This document shows positions 37,714 to 47,568 of a DNA stretch of 64,000 nt, piece by piece. Source of the DNA: Oscillatoria sp. CS-180. GTDB taxonomy: Bacteria; Cyanobacteriota; Cyanobacteriia; Phormidesmidales; Phormidesmidaceae. The notes under the pieces were generated by a model that was given only the letters and a program-made list of their open reading frames with translations, did not search any database and was not told where the DNA came from. Where the stretch lies: NCBI RefSeq assembly GCF_028330965.1, contig NZ_JAQMUB010000081.1, positions 124,001 through 188,000 of the forward strand. Direction: 5' to 3'. The position numbers and the translations under genes are program-made. How positions within the stretch are numbered: position 1 is the first letter of the stretch; each line of letters starts with the position of its first letter.

Positions 37714-38067
37714 CGGGATTTTTCCAAGATGTGTCTGAAATTAGTGCCGGGTCTTAGTGTGGGACCAGTGCTCTGAGCGCTGTGACTTACAGCATTGTAT
37801 TGAGCGAACCCACAAAGCCAAGGAAGCTGCGCTGTATCGGGAAAAGCTGGCTTGGCTCAAGCGATAGGCCAACCGTCACCCGCTCCATTCGTTTTCCGCA
37901 ATACCTGAGCGTGGCCTTGCCTCTAACTGATTGTGAGCAAAGGTTGCAAAAGTGACAGCCATGAAGGCTTTAAGCCACAATAGCCAAACAGTAGTCAGCG
38001 TCTTTGAGAGCCCTATTCAAAAGGCGATCACTGTCTTGACTGTGATATTGGAAGGGAGTCAACGCGA
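37714..38067. other. non-coding stretch with a gene-like fragment
   Basis: Between the small hypothetical gene and the hsdM fragment. A 40-codon frame at 37745-37867 (+) ends in TAG and reads WDQCSERCDLQHCIERTHKA, KEAALYREKLAWLKR; it has Cys pairs and a charged helix and looks like the end of a lost gene, but I cannot name it. GGAAGGGAG near 38050 is the ribosome site of hsdM. Confidence 0.4.
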
Positions 38068-38358
38068 ATGATCACAGGCGACTTGAAATCCAAGGTTGAT
38101 AGACTTTGGACGACGTTCTGGAATAACGGCATCAGCAACCCGCTGTCGGTGATTGAGCAGATCTCCTACCTGCTATTTATCAAGCGCCTGGACGACCTGG
38201 AGCAGGCCAAGGAGCGTAAGGCCCAACGATTAGATTGCGACATACAAAACCCCACCTTTGGTCCTGGTCAACAGCACCTCCGCTGGTCCCACTTCAAAAA
38301 CCTGGACGACTCGGAAGAGATGCTGCGGATTGTGCGGTTTAGGGAGATAAAAGAATAG
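38068..38358 (+). pseudogene. hsdM: truncated type I restriction-modification methylase subunit (hsdM N-terminal fragment)
   Basis: The start is intact, with GGAAGGGAG before the ATG. MITGDLKSKVDRLWTTFWNN, GISNPLSVIEQISYLLFIKR, LDDLEQAKERKAQRL and LRWSHFKNLDDSEEMLRIVR are the N-terminal helical domain of HsdM. After residue about 90 the match stops, and six foreign residues lead to a stop codon. The catalytic domain with NPPY is absent, and no hsdS or hsdR is in the window. The break lies just before an antitoxin gene. Confidence 0.85.
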
Positions 38359-38391
38359 TGCGATGATAGGAGAAGCCTGGGAGGTTTGAAG

Positions 38392-38628
38392 ATGGTTACA
38401 CTGCATCTTGACGAACAAGGGCAAATTACAATTCCGGCTGAATTATTAGCTCAGCTTGGGTTGTCTCCAGGAGCTGAAGTACAGATACAGGTTGTGGGTA
38501 ACACCCTGCAAGTGCAACAACCACAACCCCCATCAAAAGGTGCACAACTGATCGCCAACCTGCGCGGTCGAGCCACCGCCAACCTGAGTACTGACGAAAT
38601 TCTGCACTACACCCGCGACCCTGCATGA
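38392..38628 (+). CDS. AbrB/MazE-type antitoxin
   Basis: 78 aa. The N-terminal swapped-hairpin DNA-binding fold is clear: LDEQGQITIPAELLAQLGLS and PGAEVQIQVVGNTLQV. The C-terminal part (LRGRATANLSTDEILHYTRD) is the likely toxin-binding tail. ATG at 38392 with GGGAGG seven bases upstream. Its TGA overlaps the ATG of a PIN-domain fragment (ATGA), the usual arrangement of VapB-VapC-type pairs. As the toxin is broken, this antitoxin is probably an orphan. Confidence 0.85.
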   Translation: MVTLHLDEQGQITIPAELLAQLGLSPGAEVQIQVVGNTLQVQQPQPPSKGAQLIANLRGRATANLSTDEILHYTRDPA

Positions 38629-38765
38629 CCGTCATTTTGGTTGATAGCAACGTCATCCTGGATGTATTGACTATTGAGAGCCGAGAGCGATTCGAGGAAG
38701 TTTTTGGCAAAGCCAAGAGCCTCAAACGGCTGATTCGAGAAATTGTAGGGTGCGATGTATACTAG
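38625..38765 (+). pseudogene. PIN-domain toxin, N-terminal fragment
   Basis: 46 codons starting MTVILVDSNVILDVLTIESR. VDSNVILDV holds the first catalytic Asp of VapC-type PIN RNases. The similarity fades after about 25 residues and the frame stops at 38763. Coupled to the antitoxin by ATGA. Confidence 0.75.
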
Positions 38766-39042
38766 CTGCGGTCACCAGCAAATTAACGCTGGCAGAGGTG
38801 TTAGTTAAACCGATGCAGCGAGACGATGCCGAGCAGCAAGTGATCTGTAAGCAGTTTGTTAGAAGCACGAAACACCTAGCCGTTGTTCCGGTGAATCGCT
38901 CAATTCTCATTGATGCCGCTCAAGCAAGAGCTAAAACTCAACTTGAGCTGCCGGATGCTATCCATGTCGCGACGCGTTGCAGGCAAACTGCACCCCTTTT
39001 CTAACCAACGCTCAGCAGCATGTGGGTCCTACTCAGAGTTAG
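38750..39042 (+). pseudogene. PIN-domain toxin, C-terminal fragment with frameshift
   Basis: The frame from a GTG at 38750 reads SKLTLAEVLVKPMQRDDAEQ, LAVVPVNRSILIDAAQARAK, LELPDAIHVAT: the middle and the second acidic cluster (PDAIH) of a PIN RNase. It then loses homology, but a shift of one base at about 38975 restores the expected ALQANCTPFLTNAQQH up to a stop at 39040. The region before LTLAEV is missing, so it may be the other end of the 38625 fragment after a deletion, or a second PIN gene. Confidence 0.75.
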
Positions 39043-41896
39043 GTAAAGGGCAGACTGTAGAAATCTCGACGGCTTCTGGAGAGCGATCGCTAATCGTTGA
39101 CTGACAGTCTTGGGGTTCTCGCTCGTCTGTGATGTAAGAGCTTCGGGCGGCTCCAGAAGAATTTGTCGGTTCTTCAGAATCCTCATCTGACAGGTTATCT
39201 AGCTCGCTAGTCTCTGCTTCAGCATTGCCTGAGTCATCGGATGTGTCTTCGCCACCTCCACCGTCAGGTGTTCCTTCACCACCAGAACTATCAGGAACAT
39301 CGTCACCAGCACTGTCAGGAATATCGCCGCTAGGAACTTCGGAGGACTCACCACCGGTGTCGGGAGGAGTCTCAGCCCCAGTGTCAGGCATCTCTCCGCC
39401 GCTGGGAATATCGGGCGGCATGGTTGGAGTCTCTGGGTTTTCTGGCGGATCGACAACCGGTGGATCGACAACCGGTGGATCAATTTCGGGCATGTCCGCC
39501 CCTGGAACGAAAGGAATATTTTGAAATGACGTCACCAGAGTGGCATCCCCTTGTCCACGCAGAATCGCGCCGGTTGCCCCACTGGCGTTTTCTGGAAACA
39601 TGCCGCTCGGGAAAAGCGGTGTAAACCCGACGAAGTTGGCACTTGGAATGCTAGCGTCAATCTCAATGGTGTGATCGTCGTTAGGACCTGCAACGAACTG
39701 AATCTCGGGGAAGTTGCCCGTGCCCTCAATAGAGATATTGCCATCGTTGAAGGTGTTAGCTGCGCCTCCATGACGAATGACGATCGCACCGCCGCCGGAA
39801 TCGGGACTGACTGAGATGCTTGTAGGGAGTGTGAACAGAACCTGTTCGGTGGTATCCACTAAGCCCGCATCAATGAGCGGCTGAGGATTTCCTTGTGTCA
39901 AGAAGTCAATTAGAGCCGCATCAGTAGAAGAATCAAGGGTAATACGGACAAACGCATCAAATGTCTCTAGGGCTTGAAATCGTCGAGCAGCATTGATCTC
40001 TAGCCCACCTCCTCCGGCTGTAATCGTATCGACGATAACGTCATCCACCGTGGCTGTTAGTTCCACCCGGCTATCGTCCAAAAATCCGCCGCCTGCATCA
40101 ATTCTCCCTGTTCGAACACTGCCGCCTGTGATCGTGACATCACCGCTACCATCACCAATTGCGTCACCTTGCGTAATCACATCACCAACCGCGATCGCGC
40201 CTGCCGCAGTCAGGGTTACATCACCGCCCATATCGTTAGGCTCGGAAGTATCTAACGGCCCGGTTGTGATGGTGTTGGCAGTAATTGTGAGTGATCGCAT
40301 CGGTGCTTCAATGACATCGTTAGTGTCCAGTGTGCGAAATTCGTTTCCGGCAATGAATGTGATGCTGCCTGGGTTAGGGCTATCGGTATCAAACGTGAGC
40401 GCATCATCACTGAGGTCATCAATGATGATGGTGTCGCTGGCCTGCAAAGAGATGTCTGTGGAACCCGCTAGTCCTTCTAACTCCGATTCGTAAATCTCTG
40501 TTGGACCGAGATCAGCACTATCAATCGTGGTTTCGCTCAAGAGGCTGTCATCCAGATCGCTGTCGTCACCATCCAACAGACCGTCGCGGATGACAATGTT
40601 TTCGGGATCAAGGAGTAGAGTGCCTGTGGTTCCCTGCACAGCAGTTGTGTCCACATCGCCCCGAAAAGTCAGCGCTTGCCGACCTGACACTTCAATAAAT
40701 CCACCATCGCCCCCTGTTGTTCCCCCTCTAGTAGAAATATCACCATAGAAAGCTGTTATTTCATCTGACCAAACGATCGCTTGTCCGCCATTGCCCAGCA
40801 GGGTGCTATCCACCGCAATCGCACTATCAGCATCCACAACCGTCAAACGGGATGAGAATAGAGTTTCACTGCCCTGTAGATCGCCACCAATTCGGACCAA
40901 GCCCCCACCATGATTGCCAGATGCATTGACGGTGGCATCGAGGAGGGCAACACGATCACCCACGACTGTGACAGATCCGCCGACCGAATCGGAGACATTG
41001 AGTGAACCAGAGGCGATCGCAGTGCCAACCTGATTCGGAATAGCCGTACCGTCATTGGTTAAGAGAACTGTGCCATCTGGCTGCACCATTAATCCAGTTG
41101 CCGCAGTTCCATTGGGACCTGTTAGTAGCGCTGGTAATGATAGGGGCGTCACCGACGCATCTCGCCGAACAGTCCCTGCTGGCAGAGCTGCTAATTCAAG
41201 ACTGAGCACTCCGTCAGGATGACTGATACGAACAACGCCAGCTTCAGGGATTGCGGCGATTGTAATTTCTCCGCCCGGTGTCGTCAGCGTGCCTGTCGAA
41301 ATGACCTGCCCGCCCACCAGCATGATCGATTCGCCCGGCATGACGCCCAGATCAGCTGCATTGACAATACTGCCTGTCACATCGGTAAAAACTAATCCGA
41401 CAGGTGATCCCGATAGCGGGCTGTAGTCATTGGCGGCGATCGCATCGAAAATGCCATCCTCAAACTGAATGCCGCTAGCCGTCGTTGCCGCAAAAGAGCC
41501 TGAGAGGTCTAGTTGGGCATTGGGCCCAAATAAAATGCCTGCTGGATTGATTAGGTACAAGTCAGCCGTTGTGCCGCTTACCTGCAATAGCCCATCAATA
41601 TAGGAGGCGTCGCCCCCCACAACACGCCCCAAAATAGAGTGCACCTCGGGCTGTGCTAAGAACGTTGCGATCTGTTCCTGCGACAGGCCCAGCTGCTCAA
41701 AAGAATGGAACAGAGCCTGACCATCTCCAGACGTGACACCCCCAGTGATGGTAAACTCGTTGCCCGACTGGACAACCTGTGTCGGACTTCCCGCCTCTGG
41801 AATGATCGGACTCGCGATCGCCCTCTGCAAACTTGGCCCGACTAAATTCAGACCGCCTCCAACAGCGAACAGCGTAGCAAGCCAACGTAGTTTCAT
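39029..41896 (-). CDS. two-partner-secretion exoprotein (filamentous hemagglutinin N-terminal domain)
   Basis: A 955-aa secreted protein. A signal peptide (WLATLFAVGGGLNLVG to AIASP) is followed by the TPS/FhaB N-terminal domain at about residues 35-290, with FHSFEQLGLSQEQIATFL, INPAGILFGPNAQLDLSGSF and SPVGLVFTDVTGSIVNAADL. A beta-helix-like region follows (TITAGGG-type, GGDVTLTAAGAI). Residues about 780-920 are Pro, Gly, Asp and Glu rich with DPPVV repeats. The last 30 residues carry two Cys (DCQS, VCPLPN). ATG at 41896; a GTG two codons upstream is possible. No TpsB transporter gene is in the window. It ends 13 bases inside the broken PIN gene. Confidence 0.88.
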   Translation of the reverse strand: MKLRWLATLFAVGGGLNLVGPSLQRAIASPIIPEAGSPTQVVQSGNEFTITGGVTSGDGQALFHSFEQLGLSQEQIATFLAQPEVHSILGRVVGGDASYIDGLLQVSGTTADLYLINPAGILFGPNAQLDLSGSFAATTASGIQFEDGIFDAIAANDYSPLSGSPVGLVFTDVTGSIVNAADLGVMPGESIMLVGGQVISTGTLTTPGGEITIAAIPEAGVVRISHPDGVLSLELAALPAGTVRRDASVTPLSLPALLTGPNGTAATGLMVQPDGTVLLTNDGTAIPNQVGTAIASGSLNVSDSVGGSVTVVGDRVALLDATVNASGNHGGGLVRIGGDLQGSETLFSSRLTVVDADSAIAVDSTLLGNGGQAIVWSDEITAFYGDISTRGGTTGGDGGFIEVSGRQALTFRGDVDTTAVQGTTGTLLLDPENIVIRDGLLDGDDSDLDDSLLSETTIDSADLGPTEIYESELEGLAGSTDISLQASDTIIIDDLSDDALTFDTDSPNPGSITFIAGNEFRTLDTNDVIEAPMRSLTITANTITTGPLDTSEPNDMGGDVTLTAAGAIAVGDVITQGDAIGDGSGDVTITGGSVRTGRIDAGGGFLDDSRVELTATVDDVIVDTITAGGGGLEINAARRFQALETFDAFVRITLDSSTDAALIDFLTQGNPQPLIDAGLVDTTEQVLFTLPTSISVSPDSGGGAIVIRHGGAANTFNDGNISIEGTGNFPEIQFVAGPNDDHTIEIDASIPSANFVGFTPLFPSGMFPENASGATGAILRGQGDATLVTSFQNIPFVPGADMPEIDPPVVDPPVVDPPENPETPTMPPDIPSGGEMPDTGAETPPDTGGESSEVPSGDIPDSAGDDVPDSSGGEGTPDGGGGEDTSDDSGNAEAETSELDNLSDEDSEEPTNSSGAARSSYITDEREPQDCQSTISDRSPEAVEISTVCPLPNSE
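39447..39476. repeat. 15-bp tandem repeat in the exoprotein gene
   Basis: GGATCGACAACCGGT occurs twice in tandem, encoding DPPVV repeats on the minus strand; a third partial unit follows. Confidence 0.9.
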
Positions 41897-42005
41897 AGCG
41901 GGCACATGTCTAACGCATTGATATCAACTTATTCGCGCTTGCTCACCAAAGTTCGGGAAACCACACCCAAGTAACTGTTGTGGTTAGCCCCGGTAGGGTT
42001 CTAAA

Positions 42006-42032
42006 TTAGCACTCGGAGTGTGAGAGTGCTAA
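42006..42032 (+). promoter_or_regulatory. CIRCE operator of groESL (HrcA binding site)
   Basis: TTAGCACTC, a 9-base spacer, then GAGTGCTAA: a perfect match to the CIRCE consensus. It lies 81 bases before the groES ATG, so the operon is expected to be repressed by HrcA. Confidence 0.97.
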
Positions 42033-42113
42033 CTCAGAAGGTAATGTTAGAAAGTTGCCTCTTCTAGGCAAGCACACAATCACATTGGTGTTAGCGATTC
42101 TGGAGAATTTGTA

Positions 42114-42425
42114 ATGGCTGCTATTACTTTGAGTGCGTCTAGCGTGACTCCCTTGGGCGATCGCGTGTTGGTCAAAGTCAGCGCATCTGAAGAAACAACG
42201 GCTGGCGGTATTTTGTTGCCCGATACCGCAAAAGAAAAGCCTCAGGTTGGCGAAATTACGGCTGTCGGTCCGGGTAAGCGCAATGACGACGGTAGCCGTC
42301 AAGCCCCTGAAGTCAGTGCAGGAGATAAGGTTCTTTACTCCAAGTATGCCGGAACCGATCTCAAGCTGGGGGGTGACGAATACGTTCTACTGTCCGAAAA
42401 AGATATCCTGGCAACCTTGGGATAA
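42114..42425 (+). CDS. groES: co-chaperonin GroES
   Basis: 103 aa, the heptameric lid of GroEL. Motifs [40 protein letters not shown] and [31 protein letters not shown] (read in parts) are complete. First gene of the groES-groEL operon, under CIRCE control. Confidence 0.98.
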   Translation: MAAITLSASSVTPLGDRVLVKVSASEETTAGGILLPDTAKEKPQVGEITAVGPGKRNDDGSRQAPEVSAGDKVLYSKYAGTDLKLGGDEYVLLSEKDILATLG

Positions 42426-42453
42426 CGACAGTCTGCTGTCAGGAATGAGTTGT

Positions 42454-42474
42454 TGGCTTTGGTAGCCAGTTTTT
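42454..42474 (+). terminator. short hairpin with T-run between groES and groEL
   Basis: TGGCT and AGCCA (5 bp, 5-base loop) followed by TTTTTAGTTTTT. It could act as a partial terminator or attenuator inside the operon. Confidence 0.45.
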
Positions 42475-42503
42475 AGTTTTTAGTTTTGAAGCTGAATTGA
42501 TAA

Positions 42504-44234
<1,731 letters not shown>

Positions 44235-44269
44235 GATCGGCGATCGCTGACTTACGAATAGATAGCTAA

Positions 44270-44299
44270 AATCCCCTGGCAAAATTTTGTCAGGGGATT
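44270..44299 (+). terminator. terminator hairpin of the groESL operon
   Basis: AATCCCCTG and CAGGGGATT pair around CAAAATTTTG, itself palindromic, 36 bases after the groEL stop. Only a weak T-rich stretch follows. Confidence 0.7.
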
Positions 44300-44389
44300 G
44301 TGTTCATCTGGAACGGAATTCAAACTCTGTCTCCGAGCGATCTTTCGAAGCGCCGCTACAAATCACTTATCTTAGAGGTGCAGTTACTG

Positions 44390-44697
44390 ATGCCTGTCCT
44401 TCTCGACTACCAAGGTAGAGAAGTCCGCTTAACTGAAGAACGACTAGCACACAGTCTTTCTCATCCTAAGATGGTTGGATGGAACCAAAGATTTTGGATA
44501 CTCTTAGGCATCCAAAATTGGTACATCAGTCTCGTAGTGATCAGACGGTGGCACTATGCTATCGGTTTTATACCCAAACAGCGATTGGAGATAAATGGCT
44601 TTGTGTCGTAGCCAAATATCTGCCCAATGACGCCTTTATTATTACTGCCTACTTCACAAATAAACCTAAAAGGGAAACCCTATGGCAGAGCGAGTAA
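44390..44697 (+). pseudogene. frameshifted small nuclease/toxin-like gene (PBECR2-like)
   Basis: The first frame (MPVLLDYQGREVRLTEERLA, HSLSHPKM) and a second frame from about 44479 (EPKILDTLRHPKLVHQSRSD, TVALCYRFYT, GDKWLCVVAKYLPNDAFIIT, AYFTNKPK) join into one continuous ~100-aa protein if one base is added near 44478. This pattern (LTEERxxHxxxHPxM, VxQSRSD, YRFY, KWLCVV, AFxxTAY) is that of a widespread small cyanobacterial protein annotated as a PBECR2 or RelE-like nuclease fold. It overlaps the DUF2283 gene by 16 bases, as an intact pair would. Sequencing error remains possible. Confidence 0.75.
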
Positions 44698-44906
44698 AAG
44701 TTTGGTTTGACCCTGAAGCTGATTATCTGGAAGTCACTTTTTCTGAGGCTCCTGGTTATATGCAGGAATCAGAAAATGATGCTGTTATGGAACGGGTAGA
44801 TTCAGATGGCAACCTTCTAAGCTTCTCAATTTTGGGAGTTAGTCAGCTCAATAAATCAAAGCCACTGGTTGCCGAATTGCTCTCAGGGAGAGAGGGTGCG
44901 GCTTAA
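44682..44906 (+). CDS. DUF2283-domain protein (possible antitoxin partner)
   Basis: 74 aa with the DUF2283 pattern VKVWFDPEADYLEVTFSEAP, VMERVDSDGNLLSFSILGVS. Such proteins commonly follow small nuclease-like genes and are suspected antitoxins or immunity-type partners. The overlap with the upstream frame suggests coupling. Complete and with ATG start. Confidence 0.8.
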   Translation: MAERVKVWFDPEADYLEVTFSEAPGYMQESENDAVMERVDSDGNLLSFSILGVSQLNKSKPLVAELLSGREGAA

Positions 44907-44978
44907 AACAAAGTGCTGCGCCCGGTGGGTCATATTGATTCAAAAAATGGCTTTTGGATACCGTTGTGTCTTAATCCA

Positions 44979-45013
44979 CATTTCGCAGGTTGAAAAAGGG
45001 AACCTGCGAAATG
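44979..45013. terminator. 13-bp perfect hairpin between convergent genes
   Basis: CATTTCGCAGGTT and AACCTGCGAAATG pair around GAAAAAGGG. It ends six bases before the GH9 stop and could stop transcripts from either side, although no T-run follows the stem. Confidence 0.65.
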
Positions 45014-45018
45014 TCGGA

Positions 45019-47484
45019 TCATCGCTCCTGAGCTGCTAAATAACCCCAAACGTAAGCGGATGGCCCGATTGTTTGGTGAATCGTAAACTCCGTCATCGCC
45101 ACGTTGATGTAGACATCCACATACAGTTCAGTAATCGGCCAGTCGGTTGGCTCTGGAAACATGTTGTCTTTCATCTGGTAGCGAGCAAACCAATAATCGT
45201 CATAGATTTCGTGGGTAATGTCGATAGGACCATACACGGTGATGCCCGGTGGGGGATCGACACCCATGATGCGCTGATCGATAACGAGAGGATTTTGAGG
45301 CGATCGCAATCCCAGACCCGTGGTGTAAACCAGATTGTCCGGGTTAGCCCCCAAAGGTGCCTGAGAGGACCGAATGATGGCTTCGAGATAGCGATCGCTT
45401 TGCTCCAGATGATGCGCCTGGACCAAAACGCTAGCCTCGTACGGAGAAGACCAGCCGATCCCCCAGCCCACAGGCGCATTGGGATGGTGTTTGCCCCACT
45501 GAAAAGCTGTTTTCTCGGTGATGGCTGCCACCTCATCGGCTTTCTTGAGCAATGCTTGTCGAGCATTAGCCTGGACCTGCGAATCCACCTCTGCCGAGGC
45601 GAACTGAGCATATCGAAAAGCGGCACGGCCTTGATTATGCTCTCTGCCGGAAACGGACTGATCAGAGTCCGTAAAAACGGTGGTGTTTAGAAAGACTTGA
45701 TGAAAGCGATCCAGTCCAGTCAACCGCCACAGTTCTAAAGCAGCAAGATTGCGGCGATCGCGCACTTGATGAGGCCAGCCTCCCTCAGGTGAATCAAGAG
45801 ACTCCTGTTCTGCATAGGCAAACGCCATGAGCGCAGACTGTTCGTAGTCTTCGGCACGAGCAGGAGCGACTTGTTTCAGTACGGATGCCGCTTGAGCCGC
45901 CGCGTTAGCGTACCAGTAACTCGACCAAACGTCAGGCGCATAGGCCATGACCTGTAAAGATTCCTGCCAGCTAGCTTCTCCATGTCTCGGATGTTCAGCT
46001 GACTCAATCCCGCCCGGCACCCCGCCATCGGGATGCTGTAGACGGCGAAAAACATCAATGCCCCACAGGGCTTCATCTAGCACATCCGGCAGCGCATTAT
46101 TGGATTCAGGAATATTGAGATCAACCGCTGCCATTGCGTCAGGGAACAGCTCTACTAAATCCAGCAGCGATTCTGCGACTCCCAAATGCTGAATGCGGCG
46201 ATCCCAATCTCCCGCATCGAAATACCCTCCCCAAGCATCAGGGACCGGCGTTTCACTCACCCCCGCCGTCAGCGCCTCAAAGGCATTTTCGGAACCAATT
46301 CCCATGCGAGTATCCATCAATTTGGCGTCGCTTTGATAAACGACAACGCCATCATCGGGATGAAAGGCACGCGGACGGTGATATTGCGTGTAAGGACTCT
46401 TCAACTCAATGCCGCTACGTTGGTGATACAACCCACGAATTGAAGTCACGAAGGGGGTCTGCCAGACAGACTCTTGAATCGGGAAACTATGGGAGCAGCC
46501 AACTGTTTCCACACACAGCCGATAGACCCCCACTTCTCGAAAGTCTCGAAAATCTAAGGCATAGACGTCGGTTTCGTTGTAATTGCGATAAGCATCTTCC
46601 CATTGGTCTTGAGCAGCGGACAGGCGGGTTTGTCCTTCATAGACAATGTCATCCGTTTGAGTATCCACTAGCCAGAACGTCATCCCTTCGGAGTAGTCAA
46701 AGCCACCGCCAGATCCTATCCAGGTTGAAAGAAAGCCTACCTTGATTGGATCATCGGGATGAAAGCCAATGTGAGAGATATGCACGGCTTCACTGTGCTG
46801 CTGTTGGGGATTGTAGACAAATGTTTTGGCGTCAAGAGACTGCCCTTCAAAGACCAGCCCGTAAGTCTCGCCGGTTTGCAGAGGATCAGACAGCTGCAAA
46901 TAAACGGTGTGACGCATGGCAAACTTTTGTCCGTTCGCCGTATCCGCCATATCGATGGGCTTGCTTTTACGGAAAACCTCTTCTGGTCGCTGCCCTGGCT
47001 GAAAATCACTATCCGTTGGGGAAGTCAGGCGGTAGCTACGAAGATTGTCGAGCCAGCTTTGCGGGACGTCACGGCCTTGGTATTGGTCAAGGGGATAGAG
47101 GATGGTGCGATCGCGGCCCACAACTCGACCGATGGTTTGTCCGTCACGCTTGAGCACACCATTGTCTTCTATTTGGTCACTTGACCGAGGCCGATATCGC
47201 CGCTGCTGTCCATAGGTGACGCTGCCAGTTTCAATCTCAACGGCCAGCATATCTGCACTCACCGGATAAACCTGAGTTACGGTAGGAAGGCCATTGGCCC
47301 TTTGTCGCGATTTGAGTGCCGCAAACAACAGCGTTTCTCCTTCAGTCAACTGAGCGAGCAAAGGACTGTCGACAGAGCGAGCTGACCAGCGATCGCCAAG
47401 CATTTGTGGAAACGGTTTAACGTTCCCCAAAGACAAACCTGAGAATTGTGCCAGCATCGCCAAAAGTGCGATCGCCCGTTTCAT
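45019..47484 (-). CDS. secreted glycoside hydrolase family 9 (cellulase-like)
   Basis: 821 aa. A signal peptide (MKRAIALLAMLAQFSGLSLG) is followed by about 200 residues of unclear nature, then an Ig-like CelD_N domain (about residues 240-340: HISHIGFHPDDPIKVGFLST, VYRLCVETVGCSHSFPI), then the GH9 (alpha/alpha)6 domain (about 350-820). GGYFDAGDWDRRIQHLG holds the catalytic-base aspartates, and NNALPDVLDEALWGIDVFRR is the family helix. The proton-donor Glu of the C-terminal part could be that of DITHEIYDDYWF, but I cannot fix it. ATG at 47484 with AGCAGG seven bases upstream; TTG at 47541 is an alternative. Likely acts on beta-1,4-glucan outside the cell. Confidence 0.87.
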   Translation of the reverse strand: MKRAIALLAMLAQFSGLSLGNVKPFPQMLGDRWSARSVDSPLLAQLTEGETLLFAALKSRQRANGLPTVTQVYPVSADMLAVEIETGSVTYGQQRRYRPRSSDQIEDNGVLKRDGQTIGRVVGRDRTILYPLDQYQGRDVPQSWLDNLRSYRLTSPTDSDFQPGQRPEEVFRKSKPIDMADTANGQKFAMRHTVYLQLSDPLQTGETYGLVFEGQSLDAKTFVYNPQQQHSEAVHISHIGFHPDDPIKVGFLSTWIGSGGGFDYSEGMTFWLVDTQTDDIVYEGQTRLSAAQDQWEDAYRNYNETDVYALDFRDFREVGVYRLCVETVGCSHSFPIQESVWQTPFVTSIRGLYHQRSGIELKSPYTQYHRPRAFHPDDGVVVYQSDAKLMDTRMGIGSENAFEALTAGVSETPVPDAWGGYFDAGDWDRRIQHLGVAESLLDLVELFPDAMAAVDLNIPESNNALPDVLDEALWGIDVFRRLQHPDGGVPGGIESAEHPRHGEASWQESLQVMAYAPDVWSSYWYANAAAQAASVLKQVAPARAEDYEQSALMAFAYAEQESLDSPEGGWPHQVRDRRNLAALELWRLTGLDRFHQVFLNTTVFTDSDQSVSGREHNQGRAAFRYAQFASAEVDSQVQANARQALLKKADEVAAITEKTAFQWGKHHPNAPVGWGIGWSSPYEASVLVQAHHLEQSDRYLEAIIRSSQAPLGANPDNLVYTTGLGLRSPQNPLVIDQRIMGVDPPPGITVYGPIDITHEIYDDYWFARYQMKDNMFPEPTDWPITELYVDVYINVAMTEFTIHQTIGPSAYVWGYLAAQER

Positions 47485-47568
47485 ACTATGCCTGCTTAAA
47501 ACCGCCTTCTTAGAATGACGAACTATTTGGGCGATCGACAAGAGGTTGAGGAAAAGCTCATCCTGAAA

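Noticed and set aside
39993-40493. 166-codon plus-strand ORF inside the exoprotein gene
   Set aside because: Ser/Val/Pro-rich product that is only the antisense of the repetitive beta-helix coding region.
44300-44611. A single 103-aa gene at 44300-44611
   Set aside because: Only its middle matches the family; homology moves to another frame near 44478, so it is better called a frameshifted gene starting at 44390.
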